A stretch of DNA of 64,000 bases. It comes from Ampelocalamus luodianensis (lineage: Eukaryota; Streptophyta; Magnoliopsida; Poales; Poaceae). The stretch's first letter is position 1, and each line of letters opens with the position of its first letter. Under the pieces are notes generated by a model. The model searched no databases. It was not told where the DNA came from and worked only from the letters and a program-made list of their open reading frames with translations. Location of the stretch: the NCBI GenBank assembly GCA_036346255.1, contig CM070635.1:42993715-43057714 (forward strand), in the 5' to 3' direction. Both the position numbers and the translations under genes were made by a program. Positions 46,176 through 57,960 of the stretch are shown here, piece after piece.

Positions 46176-47575
46176 TGTTGGGATATGGGTAGGTTACACT
46201 AGCGTGCAATTAAAAATTTATACCATGCAAACCAATAAGTCATGCGAGTAAGAGATCATAGATCATTATCACTAGATGCGTAGTGCAGCGGAAGAAGAGT
46301 TGGAGCAGTCCGGTCCAACGCATGTCGATGTAATGGAAGTAGTTGATCATCTAATGTTCTTGACCGCCGATCATCTCATCCAGCAGCTTCTCGCGTTCCT
46401 TACGTACGTCGCGGATCGTCCTCGATCAGCACATCAGTATCCACACGAACATCGGTGTGCTAACACCAGCGCTAACGGTAGGGCCTTCGGGGTGGCGGCT
46501 AGAGTTTCGGTGGGCGGTACAACATTCTCTCAAAAGCCTATATGCCTCCCTTTATAAAGAGTCCCTAACGAATCCCTAAGTTAGAAACCCATTAGGACTC
46601 TTAACTATGCACGTATTATAATCCGATTTAAGCCTCTAACGTATCCAACTGGAACTAGTTTGTTTCAACCCGTTAAATGTGTGACCATGTAGGTTCATGT
46701 ATAATTGGCCGTGACCCAGTAACTCTTTTCCGATCCACAAATCAGTAGCGGTTCCTAGCAGGACATAGTGACTCACAAATACACATAAAGATCATATTGG
46801 GCGAACCTTTATAAAGCTCATGTGTTGATCCTTTTGCCTCATGATACCATATCGAACTCAACTCAAGGCGAGATACGTGACATCCTGTGATAGCTCGATC
46901 CTTCACTCGATCTTGTAGTATATTACTTAGTTGTAGTTGACTCCTCAACCATATTCTGCATGATCATGCACTTTCTTAATTCAACCACATCGAGAGGCCC
47001 AGATATATCTCTCCCATTAAATAGGAGAGGCAAATTCCATCTTGATCGCTCATATTCACCCGCATGTTTCATAGTAAACCCGAAAGCTACCTTTGTGACT
47101 ACCAATTTACGGAGTAGCGTTTGACAACCCCTAAGTAAACTATTACACATGTAGGAAACCATGACAACCTTAGGTCTAAGAATCCCACATACACTATGTA
47201 TGAGACAAACTGATGATACTTAAGAATATAACAATTCTCGCAGTGTCTCAAGGCAGGTCAATTCAATACTATATTCTCCAACATATGTTCACATTATTGG
47301 TTTGATATCTCATATCTATGATCCGTGAAACGCGATCATTAATCAATACACGTGTTGATCCATAAATTATAGGTGTCCCACATAACGGCATAACATCATG
47401 GATGTTTAGAATGACATCATAAACATAAATAGAGAGTTTCACAAACAAGTCGCATACTTTCCTATCAATATAAATGATATTTCATTCAAGGGACAATAAC
47501 ATATTATTCAAAAGTTCATAAACATAGAAACGATACAATCATTTCTATGATTGCCTCTAGGGCATATCACTAACA
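46176..47575 (-). repeat. copia 3' LTR (1.4 kb)
   Basis: This is the single LTR of the truncated element, TG...CA in form (46176 TGTTGGG on the plus strand; 47575 ends CTAACA). No partner LTR exists in the window. It may retain promoter activity directed toward the defensin-like gene, whose ATG is about 470 bp away. Confidence 0.8.
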
Positions 47576-47711
47576 ATATCTCACTTGCACTAGAATCAAT
47601 CATGCAAGTATCTAATACTCATAGCTCTTGTGTGCACCTTATGCTTAGGTTATGGGAGAGGCTTTATCAATGGATTAGCAATATTCAAATCTGTGTGCAC
47701 TTTGCATATCT

Positions 47712-49092
47712 TCACATCACCTCTTTCAACAATCTCATGAATAATATGATATCACCGAAGTATGTCTTTGCACTTTTGATGTGATCTAGACTCTTTGGCT
47801 TATGCAATGACTCCACTATTATCTCAATAGAGATCCATCGTACTAGAAGCACTATAAACCTTACCCAGTTCATAAATAAACTTCCTTCTCCAAACAACTT
47901 CCCATGTGGCTTCGAAACCGCAATATACTCAACCTCTATTGTATAATCAGCAATTGTACCTTGCTTGAAACTTTTCCAGCTCACTGCTCCTCCATTAAGA
48001 CAAAACACTAACCCAAACTGCGATCGGAAATCATCTTTGTCGGTTTGAAAGTTAGCACCGGTGTAACCATTTACAACCAGCTCTTCCTCATCTCCATAAA
48101 TAAGGAACATATCCTTAGTCCTTCTCAAGTACTTCAAGATGTTCTTAACTACTATCCAGTGACCTGCATCTGGATCTGACTGATATCTGCTCGTAACACT
48201 TAGAGCATACGACACAACTGGGCGTGTACAAAGTATGACATACATGATAGATCTGATAGTAGAAGCATATGGAATTTTACACATTCTGTCTCACTCATAA
48301 GGTATCGAAGGATACTGACTCTTTGCTAAGACTAATGCCATGTGACACGGGCAAGAAACCCTTCTTAAAATCTTTAATGTTGAACCGCTTCAACACCTTA
48401 TCAATATACTTATCTTGGCTTAATCCAATTAGCATCTTAGATATATCCTTATAGATCCTTATGTCCAAAATATATGCTACATCTCCTAAGTTTTTCATAG
48501 AGAAACTATTTCTTAACAAAGCTTTAACAGATTCAAGCAGAGGAATATCATTATCGATCAATAATATGTCATCCACATATAAGATCAGAAAAATAAGTGC
48601 GCTACCACTAACCTTTTTGTAAACACAAGGTTCTTCTTCATTCTTGATGAAGCCAAACCCTCTGACTACTTCATCAAAACGAATATTCCAACTTTGAGAT
48701 GCTTATTTCAATCCATAGATGGATTTATGAAGCTTGCATATCTTCCTAGCTTTTTGTGGATCGACAAAATCTTTAGATTGTGTCATGTACACATCCTCAC
48801 TTAGGTTTCTATTTACGAAAGCCGTTTTGACATCCATTTGTCGTATCTCATAATTAAAATATGCAGCAATATCCAGAATGGTCTGGATAGACTTGAGCAT
48901 AACAACGGGTGAGAAGGTCTCATCATACTCAACACATTGAATTTGTTTGAAACCATTTGCCACCAATCGTGCTTTATGAATGTGAGCATTTTCATTCATA
49001 TCTATCTTTTTTCTTAAAAACCCACTTGCACTTAATGATTTTAACACCATCAGGTGGATCGAAGTTAGTTGTGGAACAATTCCACAACAAAG
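47712..49092 (-). pseudogene. copia reverse transcriptase and RNase H, broken
   Basis: RT begins around GFLRKKIDMNENAHIHKARLVANGFKQ and continues EYDETFSPVVMLKSI, then MDVKTAFVNRNLSEDVYMTQ and YVDDILLIDND near 48560. RNase H follows with VVSYALSVTSRYQSDPDAGHW, GGAVSWKSFKQGTIADYTIEVEYIA and KSLDHIKSAKTYFGDII, where active elements read SK.Q...A.ST.EAEY and K.KHID. A stop near 48703 and frame changes near 48580 and 48290 break it. The catalytic RT motif itself is intact. Confidence 0.85.
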
Positions 49093-49422
49093 GGGGAAGT
49101 ACATGTGATGTGACACCGATACAGTTTGCTAGCTTGTGTGCGTGGTGGGTGTTTACAGTATTATTAGTATATATAATCCGAGTATCAGCTATTATTGGTG
49201 TCTACTGTTGTATAATTGATTGATTTGGATGGCATATCTAGCGTGCTTTTGCTAGATAATATTAGTAGTAGATACTCAACATAAAGATTAATCAAAACAA
49301 GAATTACATGCACTAAATTTTATGAAAGTGTGTGTGACTTAGACCTTTTATATGTAGTATGTAGAGTTAATTGGTCATTTGTCAAGTTCTATGGCATTTA
49401 TAAGACTAATAATATGTAATGC
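49093..49422 (-). repeat. 330-bp direct repeat, copy 2
   Basis: It is homologous to 45844-46173 over its whole length, in the same orientation, with roughly 10% differences. On its left it abuts the truncated copia pol sequence. On its right it continues into unique sequence (GCCAATGTGG), which may be the original upstream flank of the defensin-like gene. Confidence 0.9.
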
Positions 49423-49894
49423 CAATGTGGCAACACCTTTAAGTAAAGCATGAATGAGAGCCAAGTGATGGTGTGGGTCGGTTGGCCATATATCTTTTAG
49501 AGAGTTGTAGGTGGTACGAGAGCAGTACCCTCGTTGTCGGAAACACGGCCTTGTGATTAACTCTAAAGAACCTACAAGTGCAATAAAGCTATAAGCCAAC
49601 TATACAGTGTCGGAGCTAGAGTTTTTTCAATGGGGTGCACACTTCACACTCATAATTCTATAGTTTGTACAATAGTTTTATAACATTATAAATCCAACAC
49701 ATAGGTTCTAAATTTGTCAAAAGTAGAATGCAAATAGTTCAAATAAGGTGTTACATTAATAGAAAATTACAAAATAAGCAATGAAAATTATAATACTACT
49801 TTACGTGTTTTCATGCCTTGCAAATGATTGATTACATCATGCCTTGTTACTAGATTGTTCACTTTCATCATGTCCACGACATGTCAGTCCTTAA
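49423..49894. other. intergenic stretch with a possible hAT end
   Basis: CAGTGTCGGAGCTAGAG at 49605 resembles the CAGTGGCGGAGCTAG terminus of a common grass hAT family and lies on the correct side of the TTF-type transposase relic. I could not find the opposite end. Confidence 0.4.
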
Positions 49895-50415
49895 CGCAAA
49901 ATAAACTTCAGACATCTAAGTGAATAAGTGAACATGGCCTAGTAAAGACGCTTGTCCTCTTTAGTTTGCTTCACAATAACATGAGCAACTGAAGTTTTTG
50001 GTTTCACAAAGAAGTTATATTTCTCTTGAACTTGATTATGGACACTTCTTATACCACTCATATGTTTGTCAAGTGCATCATATCTATTCCAATTTCTTCA
50101 AGCACCTTTGACAAAGTTATCACCCCCATAGTTTTCTCCTTGAACAGATAACAGACAAAGCAAAATGTAGTATCCTTTTCGACACTATATTCAATCCAAT
50201 GGTACTTATCAAATCAATTAAGATTGAAGTAATGTCTTTTACCTGATATTTCCCTGATGGAAGAAATCATGTGTATAAGGTTGGCATGGCCCTTTCATAA
50301 TATATCCTCTTTGCACTGCATCTTGATCATACAACATAGCTCGTGATGGGTGTCCTTTTCCGGATCATGTGGAAAAAGCTCAACATCATAAATGTTTTTC
50401 TCAATGTGAAGAAGT
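49895..50415 (-). pseudogene. TTF-type zinc-finger hAT transposase, N-terminal relic
   Basis: Minus-strand reading in shifting frames gives IYDVELFPHDPEKDTHHELC, then KGPCQPYTHDFF and FDKYHWIEYSVEKDTTFCFVCYLFKEKTMG, followed by VLEEIGIDMMHLTN. This is the start of the ZMYM1-like transposases, in which LPHDPG, KGPCQP.. and the W.EYS...DAAFCF.CYLFK TTF finger are conserved. Stops and small deletions (for example the usual GGW..W after the finger is damaged) show it is not functional. The catalytic domain is missing; GC-rich DNA at 50.78-51.2 kb may be its 5' untranslated or promoter part. Confidence 0.65.
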
Positions 50416-52620
50416 GTATTTGAAGCTCCCGCACTTCTGGGTTGGGGTTGGGGTTGGGGTTATGCATTGATAGCAACCACAATATTAATCACATAATCAA
50501 CGTTCTCCGTCTGAAAAGAAGGCAATTATTCCCACTTAATTGAGTTCCTCCTCTTCCTTCTTGAGTCTCCTCCACCCCTTGGACCCCTTTATCCGGTGAT
50601 GAAGAAGATGAAATCTTCTTTGCCTTCACTTCTCGATCCCCCCTCCCCAAAAAAAGAAATGATGTCTCTGTTCCCCTTCATGTCTCTACATTGACAAATC
50701 ACAATATTTTTTTTTTCAAATTTCCATTTACAATATTCCACAAGTCCCAAATTCCAAATCGAAATCAAGCCATGACTTACTATGCCGCGCCCCCTACTAC
50801 TCCCGTGGACCCACTTGGCGGCGCCCGTGCTACTCCTGTGTGACGCCGTGCGCTGCTCCCACACCCCTGCGGCTCCCACGTGGCTGCGTCCCTGCTACTC
50901 CCACGCCCTCTGCTGGTTGCTGCTCCCGCACCGTGCCACATCGGCGCGCCGCGCGCTGCTCGCCTACTCCCATGCTGCGCTGTCACCCACCGAGCCACCG
51001 TCGTGGGGGGCCAGGGACAGGGAGGAGAGGAGAGGATTAGGGATGGGATTGGGTGTAGTGGGGGCTTGTGGACTGTGGAGTTGTGAGATTGGGGGCAGCC
51101 GCGAGTGGGCCTTTGGGTTGGGGATTGGGGGCAGCCGTGAGTGGGCGTTGGGTTGAGGATTCTCCTGGGCGGCTGAGCTTTCAAGGGGTGCACACCAAGG
51201 CCCTATACTACGAATAGGATTCAACTACCGAACTAATCGTCAAAACAAAATATCAATTTTTTGGTGTGCCCTCAGAGTATCCTCAAAAGCCAAATCTGTT
51301 GGCGTCTGCAGCTCAATGATGTGTGAAAGATACGCCTTAGGGGAATTCTCGGCTCAGGTTGTTGTTGCAATAGCCGGTCGATCATGGTGTTCGTTGTTTC
51401 CCTCCCTAGCTACTCTAGCCAATGAATCGCATGGGTCGTGTAGTGCTCGTTCAGCGGCATGTCTGGCAACTAGCTTTCACCTCATGTTCTCCCTTTAACT
51501 AAACCAATCCCCTTAACCTCCAGAAGAAACACGAACACGATCGAAAAAGAAAGGCACCACTTCGCTTATCTCTAATCCATCTCCGTCTCTTTTCCGTAGG
51601 GGATAACGTCGCACCTGGATTAGAAAATAGGTTCCTCCCTCTTCGTATCCACTGCTCCCTCTCGTCTTTTCACAAAGCTAAATGCTATTTTACTACTGTA
51701 TCTCTGCAGATCGAATCGGCACAAGATATTGGCCACACACCGGGTTAATTAGTTTGGATGGGAGATCAACTGATCAATATCAATAGAATTATATGTGCAA
51801 ATAGTTTTGCAAAAGGTGGCATCGGGCTCGACCGTGCATGCATGACAGACTGGTAAGTAAGATGATCATATTCCCTTGAATATTTTATGCAATGATCATT
51901 ATTTCAATTAGTTGTATATAGAGGCCTATAGAAACTTCCACTTCCCACTAAGGATAACGCTTCGGCTCGTGCGTATGATAGGAAGTGACAAATCGTACGC
52001 CACGCAGAGCTCCTCTTGCACACACAACCTGCAGTCCACGCGTGAGATGCAGAGCTCCATTTGTGCACCGGCACACCATCCAAAGCCTTGCTCCAGCTGT
52101 CCTACACCTCACAGCATTCTCCACCATTCGTCGCCCCCAAACTCCCGAGAAAAATCAGACGCCGCCAGTCCACTCGTTTCTTATCCACTAGCATCTTGCA
52201 CGATCAGTCCATGACTACCTCCCCCCATATATCTCCCTGACTCCCCACATCTTTCTCTCTCTCTCTCTCTCACTCACTCTCATGGACTGTCTCCTCCCAT
52301 CTCTCTCCCTGACTCCCCACATATCTCTCTCTCGGGAAGCTCCAAGTTCGCTGTTGCTGCTCGAGCTCGTGAGGGCCTACCACGGGTGTCCCGTCCAAGG
52401 CTGCAGGAGGTTGCCATTGCTCGTGAGCTCCACCACCACGGGGCAGCAACCTCCACGAGCTCCAAATGTTCCTCTATGATATGCCCTCCAATCTCCTCTG
52501 TCGCGTCCTCAGCGTCGGGAGGCGCCAGCACTGGCCCTGCCTCCAAGGCCCTGCGCGCCCGCGAGGAGGACGATGACGCGGTGCTGTGAATCTCGATGTC
52601 AACGTACGCCTCCTGCGCGG
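50416..52620. other. intergenic, GC-rich island and simple repeats
   Basis: The island at about 50.78-51.18 kb has long open frames on several strands but no domain. A roughly 43-bp unit (ATTGGGGGCAGCCG...GAGTGGGC) repeats near 51088-51160. CT-repeat tracts occur near 52250-52275, and a CTCCCTGACTCCCCACAT phrase is repeated at 52231 and 52305. No gene is supported. Confidence 0.4.
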
Positions 52621-52639
52621 AGTTCCTCAAGTCCATGGA

Positions 52640-53120
52640 GACAATGCTGCAGTAAGAGGTATTTTTTGTTGCAATGATGTTTTTGATTTGTTGCACAAGA
52701 GTAAACATTTTTGTTGTAGTCCATACACTATTTAAATATTGCATGCATTCTCTCGAATTATTACAATAGATTTTCTCCATTGTTGAAGAAAGTGATTTGG
52801 TTTGTTACAATATATCTTCTTGAAATTTTGTAGGAAAAGATTTTTTGTTGCAACCATTGTCGCTGATTGTTGCACACATGAAATCAGAATATTTCATAAA
52901 TTAGTTTTAAATGTTGCAAATTTTTTGATGTTGCAACTATTATTTTCAAATGTTGCAATATTGTAACATCGAAATTTGTTTGATTGGTATATTTGAATTA
53001 GTTTTTAAGAGCAGCTAGGTTATATACTGATGGTTTCCATGCAATTTCGGTGAGAATATATTATTTTTCCTAATGTTTTTTCAGAAGAGTTTTTTTTGTT
53101 GCGTTGGGGGTGCGTGATGT
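52640..53120. repeat. region rich in TGTTGCA motifs
   Basis: At least eight copies of TGTTGCA (often TTTGTTGCAA or AATGTTGCAA) occur at irregular spacing within about 480 bp. A conserved-looking tail follows (TCGGACGGCTGAACC to about 53270). Such TTGCAACA-rich DNA is a familiar dispersed non-coding grass repeat, probably part of a non-autonomous DNA transposon. I could not identify its ends. Confidence 0.5.
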
Positions 53121-53279
53121 TGCATAGAGTTACTTTCGCTTGTTTCGAGAAGAAGGAAAAACACATCGAAATCGGACGGCTGAACCTCATAGCGCGAGAT
53201 CGAACGACAAGGCGCGATGTACAATGATAACATTCGGATCGTATGTCCGAGCGCTAGTCGCATCCTCCCACTAACCATA

Positions 53280-54920
53280 AAGGAAATCTCACTACTTGGT
53301 AGAATAGCCGCACAAAGAAAACAATGTTAAGTGTCTGATCAGTTTGGTCTGAAAGATGTCGACGAACAAAGTGGATATTTATTGAGCACGACAGCTCCAT
53401 TGGAGATATGACAATGGCATGCGCGCTCCTGAAGCCGGTGGCATAGAGGCTCCAGCCGAATGGTGTCTTTCAACCCCCTCTTGCTGAGATGAAACGTAGT
53501 AGGTCAGAAAGCTACATACTCGCACGCTCCCATCGTTGTAAACCCATTTCGCTCAGTTCCTATCATCAAATGCCAAATGGAAACATGATTGCCTGTTTGA
53601 ACTCAGGTTTTCCACTTGTCTACTATCCAACACGCTCTAAGATTCACTAGAAGATCATCCGTGCCCTTCGGCGCAAGCACGGACACATCATTTTTGCCGA
53701 AGACACGGACACACCCTTAGCGTAGGCACGAACACGATGGCAGTGCGGCAGTGGGCGACGTGGTGGCCTGGCAGGTCCTACCGCATGGCCGCCGTGCGGC
53801 AGCCGGCTATTTTTGCAAATACCGTCCAACGACTACCATTTCTGTAAATACCAAACGAAAACTCGCCATTTCGGCCAAAACCTCCTATCTTATCCTCTCC
53901 CCTCTCTGCCCCCAAAACCACCGAAGAGCAGCAGCGCGCGATGACCCAAGAAAGAATGGCGCGCGGTGCTGATCGAGGTGGTCGTAGCTGGCCGTCAGGA
54001 CGTCGAATCCAACCCTGTGCTTGCTGGATCCTTTGGGGAGGCCATCGAATCTGACCGACCGAGTTGGGGAAGGCGGAGGCGAAGTCGGGGGCTGCTGGAT
54101 CTTGCACCGGCCCGGCTGCTCGGGCAGCAACCGTGGGGAAGAGACGAGCAGCCCTTCTCTACCCCGTCGTGCTCCCGTCGTTGCCACCGCCGATCGTGGG
54201 GGCTTGATTCTTGGTTTTCTTCTTGTTCTTGGTTGTTGATGACGAGTTGGGATTTTTTTTTAAAAAAAAAATGTCCCTTGCAATGTCAAGATGTAAAATC
54301 TTCTTGCCGAATGATTGAAGATGCTTGACGTCCACGTCGTTTTTCTTTCAACCATTTTCTTGCGATGAAACTTTCGAACAAATGTACTGTAAAAATGGTG
54401 AAAATATAATAAATTTGTACAAATCCGAATTTTGTACAAAATAATGATGTACACAATTTTTTTTAACAGAATGGTTTTGTACAAAATAATTATACTCAGA
54501 ACTCCACTTTTCCAGAATGAGGCTACCAAAGCTTCTTCGTAAAGGGAAAACCAACCAGCCCGGTCCATTAAACTCACGGTCCACGCTCGCGCACCGTCCG
54601 TGAGTGTCAACCCACGGACCACCTGTGCGTGCTTCACCCACAAAAACGTGTCCTTTGAGAGGTGGAGCGGTGCGTTCGGCTCAGCCCCCGATCCCACCGC
54701 GCGCTCGCACCGAAGAGTCCCCGCGCGACGTACGTGCAACCGGGCCTCCCAAAAGTGGCCGCTGCGGGCTTCAAATCGGCAAAACGCACGCAAGCCAGCG
54801 AAGGCCGTCCGCTCGCCCGTTGCTTCGGTGCCTCGGCCGTCGGAGCGTCACGTATTCACGTGGGCTTCCGGCCTTCGGGGTAGGCAGCGCGGCCGCGAGT
54901 CGGCGGCTCGACTTCTGCTG
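53280..54920. other. intergenic, no supported gene
   Basis: Two GC-rich patches (about 53.7-54.2 and 54.55-54.92 kb) contain long overlapping open frames on both strands with no recognisable domain, separated by an AT-rich stretch. They look like transposon-derived or promoter-like DNA. Confidence 0.4.
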
Positions 54921-54923
54921 TTA

Positions 54924-55490
54924 GAGCATCTCCGGCGGGAGTCATCAAAACAGAGTCTTTACTTTTAATTTGAGGGCTTCCTCTTTTGAGCGCTGCTTTC
55001 TGATCGCACTCAGTGAGCTCTCAAAACAGAACCCCTACTTCTTAATTCCTCTATTTCCTCACACACTATATGCATATGTATTTGAGAACATCACATTATA
55101 TAATAATTTATTTAAACTATAACTCTAAAGCACTATACTTAAAATTATGAATGAAAATACAAATATTCAAATTTAAATTCAAAGACAAATTTGGTCCGAA
55201 TTTAATGATAACATAGTTCATAACATCTCTGCAAATCAAATGACATAATCATCAAATTTAAGGGGAAGGAGCGGGCGCGGAGGGGAAAAGGTCATGAGGA
55301 AGAATCGGGACAGGCGCGCGAGAAACCGTGATTTGGGGCTTGGCCTAGAGCCCCGTGAATGAGGGCTTGAGGGGATTTTAGGGCCTCAAATTTGAGGCTC
55401 TAGTAGGGGCCCTGCTGGACCTCTGTTTTTACCTCAAGCCCTCAAATTTGATTTTAGGGGGCTCAAGTAGAAGCCCTGCTGGAGATGCTC
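54924..55490. mobile_element. Harbinger/Tourist-type MITE
   Basis: The element is bounded by the inverted repeat GAGCATCTCCGGCGGG (54924 on) and its partner CCTGCTGGAGATGCTC (ending 55490). TTA lies on both sides (54921-54923 and 55491-55493). These ends and the 3-bp TTA duplication identify a PIF/Harbinger non-autonomous element. The 567-bp interior has further inner repeats of CTCAAATTTGA-like phrases near the right side and no coding capacity. Confidence 0.9.
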
Positions 55491-55493
55491 TTA

Positions 55494-57400
55494 CGCGCGC
55501 CCACTTTTTTTACACTTGGCATGGTGATTGTCGGCACGACGGCACGGCACTGACCGGCCCAGGCCTTGACCCAGAGTGACCTAATTGGCCAGTCATCGCA
55601 GTTAGACAAACCTAGCCATTTGTAACGTGTACTCTCTCTCTCTCTCTCTGAGATGAGATGAGATGAGATGCAATTCGGCCACAGAATTCAGTCACAGAAT
55701 AACCAACGCGTGAACAAATTACGCGTTACCACGTACTGTGCATGCACGTAATTACGGAAGACACGGGAGTACGCGTGGCCAGCCAGCTGCTAGCTCCTCA
55801 CCGAAGCAACGAACCAAAACACGCAAAGGAACAAGGAATCGAGTAGCTAGCATGTGTGGTCTATTCCTTGATTCCTTCACTACAAGTAGCTAAACCTAAA
55901 CAGCAAGAGCAGGAGGGGGTAAAGACATGGGCGCTACTGGAGAGACGACCTGAAGCTACGGGCGCTCGCTAGCTGCAGCCTACATTCTTAGATCAGAGAC
56001 CTAGCTAGAGCTCGATCCTTGTCTCGTTGCCATGATATCTTCGGCTTTTTTTTTCTCGGGAAATAGCTTCTGCCTCGGTTGCTTCTGGTGTGCGTATGCC
56101 GTGTTTACACGTACGTGTCAAGAGTGGATAGACCCTATGCTGTTGAAATCGGGAATGGTTTGGCAACCCTATGCATGGCCAGCTCTCCCACATCTGGATC
56201 AGATGAAGGCCAGGAGAGTAGGCAGAGATCGATCAAGATGGGTAAGTCGCAGCAAGGCCCACACATGTGCAACTGAGCTTATCACTTATGCATGTTGCAT
56301 GGCCTCCCCCCTCATTGCTTCTCTTATATTTTTACTAGTGTCTAGTGCTCTCTTTTAATTGATGGATCTCTTAAATGTTTATGTGAGCACAAAGAAGTTA
56401 GGCCTTGGAAATGTATTGGAGAATGAATTATATATATAGTCAACATTTGCTGCATGATATTTTGTTTTGGTAAACATGATTAGATGTTTCGTGACAATGT
56501 GTGAAGTACCACTGCGTGCATGCATATGTTAATGATTATATATGTGGAAAGAAAAATGCGTGAAGTACTACTGCATGCATGCTAATGATTGGTTAGCAAG
56601 AGTATAGTTTGTACAACGTACTGTGTAGTACTAGTAGTATGTGATGATGACATGAGAAGCTGGCCTAACCCTTTTGAATTAGGGCAAAAGGCCGACCATG
56701 TTGATACACTCGACCCCATATGAACCCCGGCTCGCAGACCTGTGCCATGGGCAAGGCTTTGAATAGTAGTTGGACATGCTACACTATTTTTTGCTGTGTG
56801 TAAAGTTGTGTTGTAGCGTCAGTGTGTCACACCTCACATATAACAAACCCAATACATGGACAGAAAATTGCTCGCGCGCATATTAACAAAAACCGACAGT
56901 GTATCCGCCGTATCACATGTGGTTTGCGACACGCATGAAACAAGGGGGCTCTGCTGCAGGCCTGCAGCAACTCAAATGCATGTAATGTTCGACGTGTGCG
57001 ACATATCAGCAGTACGTAGTTCATATTTTTCTAATGCTGGTCAGGCATGATCAAGATGACTATGCATCTAATAAGACAATTTGCTAATAAAATATTTCAT
57101 TATGTCACAAGACATGGGCATTAATCAAACATATCTGAGAAACGTAAAGAAAGTGATGCGATCGAACTTCAAGATGAGATTAAATATTGTAGGTTGTCTG
57201 ATATTTCGCAGTGGAACAGTGGCAAAAGTGCAGTAACACTCCCACGGTCGTGTAGTAACATAAAGTATTTCGTGTAGTAACCCTCCTGCGGTAGTGTAGT
57301 AACACGATATCTTTCGTGCAGTAAAACGAGCTTGATAACATGATTGAATCGCACTAGATCAACAAGAACTGAAGTAGTAACGATCAGCTGTGGCCTTCCA
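55494..57400. other. intergenic with simple repeats
   Basis: A CT microsatellite followed by a GAGAT repeat occurs at about 55631-55671. Near 57225-57325 the phrase GTAGTAACA/CAGTAACA recurs in an imperfect roughly 50-bp array. The 108-residue frame at 56032-56358 has hydrophobic stretches but no known domain and no support. Confidence 0.4.
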
Positions 57401-57960
57401 AACCATGAACAAAGGATTGATCACGAATTACAAGATTGAATCATATAGATTTCGATATATGATTTTGGTAGCTTGGAACCGAAACCCTTGAGAGAATTCC
57501 CCAACCCACGTACACCACAACATGTGAATGAGAGATATATGATCAATTGATCCAATGGATGAAAATCGTCACCACAACCGAATCCCATGCCCCCGAAGAA
57601 GAACCCTCGATGAATCCCTCAAGAACACTCACGATACAGGGATAAACCCTAATGACACACGATCAAAACACTCACATGTTTTCCATTCATAACTCAACTA
57701 TCCTCCCTTTTAAATTGGATGTGCCCTATAGGCTTATATAGACAATACCACGTACAAAACCTTGGCATGTAGGCCACACTCGCACACCACAACTTAAGGT
57801 CGATTAGGACTCTCATGCGGATACATAATTAATGTGCTCAACCTGGATTCTTTCTGGTTTACTAGAGAACTCACAAAAACCGAAAGCTAATTAAAATGGG
57901 CCCACACAAAAACAAACGTAAAATACTCCTTTTACATCTCGGAGCTTTACATAACCGACT
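57401..57960 (-). other. LTR-like sequence, unassigned
   Basis: On the minus strand a TATA-like TGTCTATATAAGCC (about 57735-57748) is followed by several hundred bases resembling an R-U5 region. The composition suggests an LTR, but I could not define its ends or a target duplication. Confidence 0.3.

Larger units (their letters stand above)
46176..49092 (-). mobile_element. 5'-truncated copia retrotransposon with 3' LTR
   Basis: On the minus strand, pol sequence (49092-47712) runs into a purine-rich GTGCAAGTGAGATAT tract and then a 1.4-kb LTR (47575-46176). The LTR begins TGTTAGTGATATGCCCTAGAGGC, like the Angela/WIS-type grass copia LTRs, and ends ATCCCAACA. Gag, protease, integrase and the 5' LTR are missing; pol starts abruptly within the linker before RT. 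The element lies between two copies of a 330-bp direct repeat. Its transcription direction is the same as that of the defensin-like gene downstream of the LTR. Confidence 0.85.

Noticed and set aside
50441..50461. Telomere-like GGGGTT repeats
   Set aside because: Only three or four units occur and they fall in the low-complexity part of the TTF-type transposase relic. This is not an interstitial telomere block.
50780..51193. GC-rich open frames on both strands
   Set aside because: They are mutually overlapping with no domain, and the local sequence contains short tandem repeats.
56032..56358. 108-residue frame with hydrophobic stretches, considered as a small membrane protein or a second microRNA locus
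   Set aside because: There is no recognisable protein family, and no known microRNA sequence with a pairing star strand could be found there.
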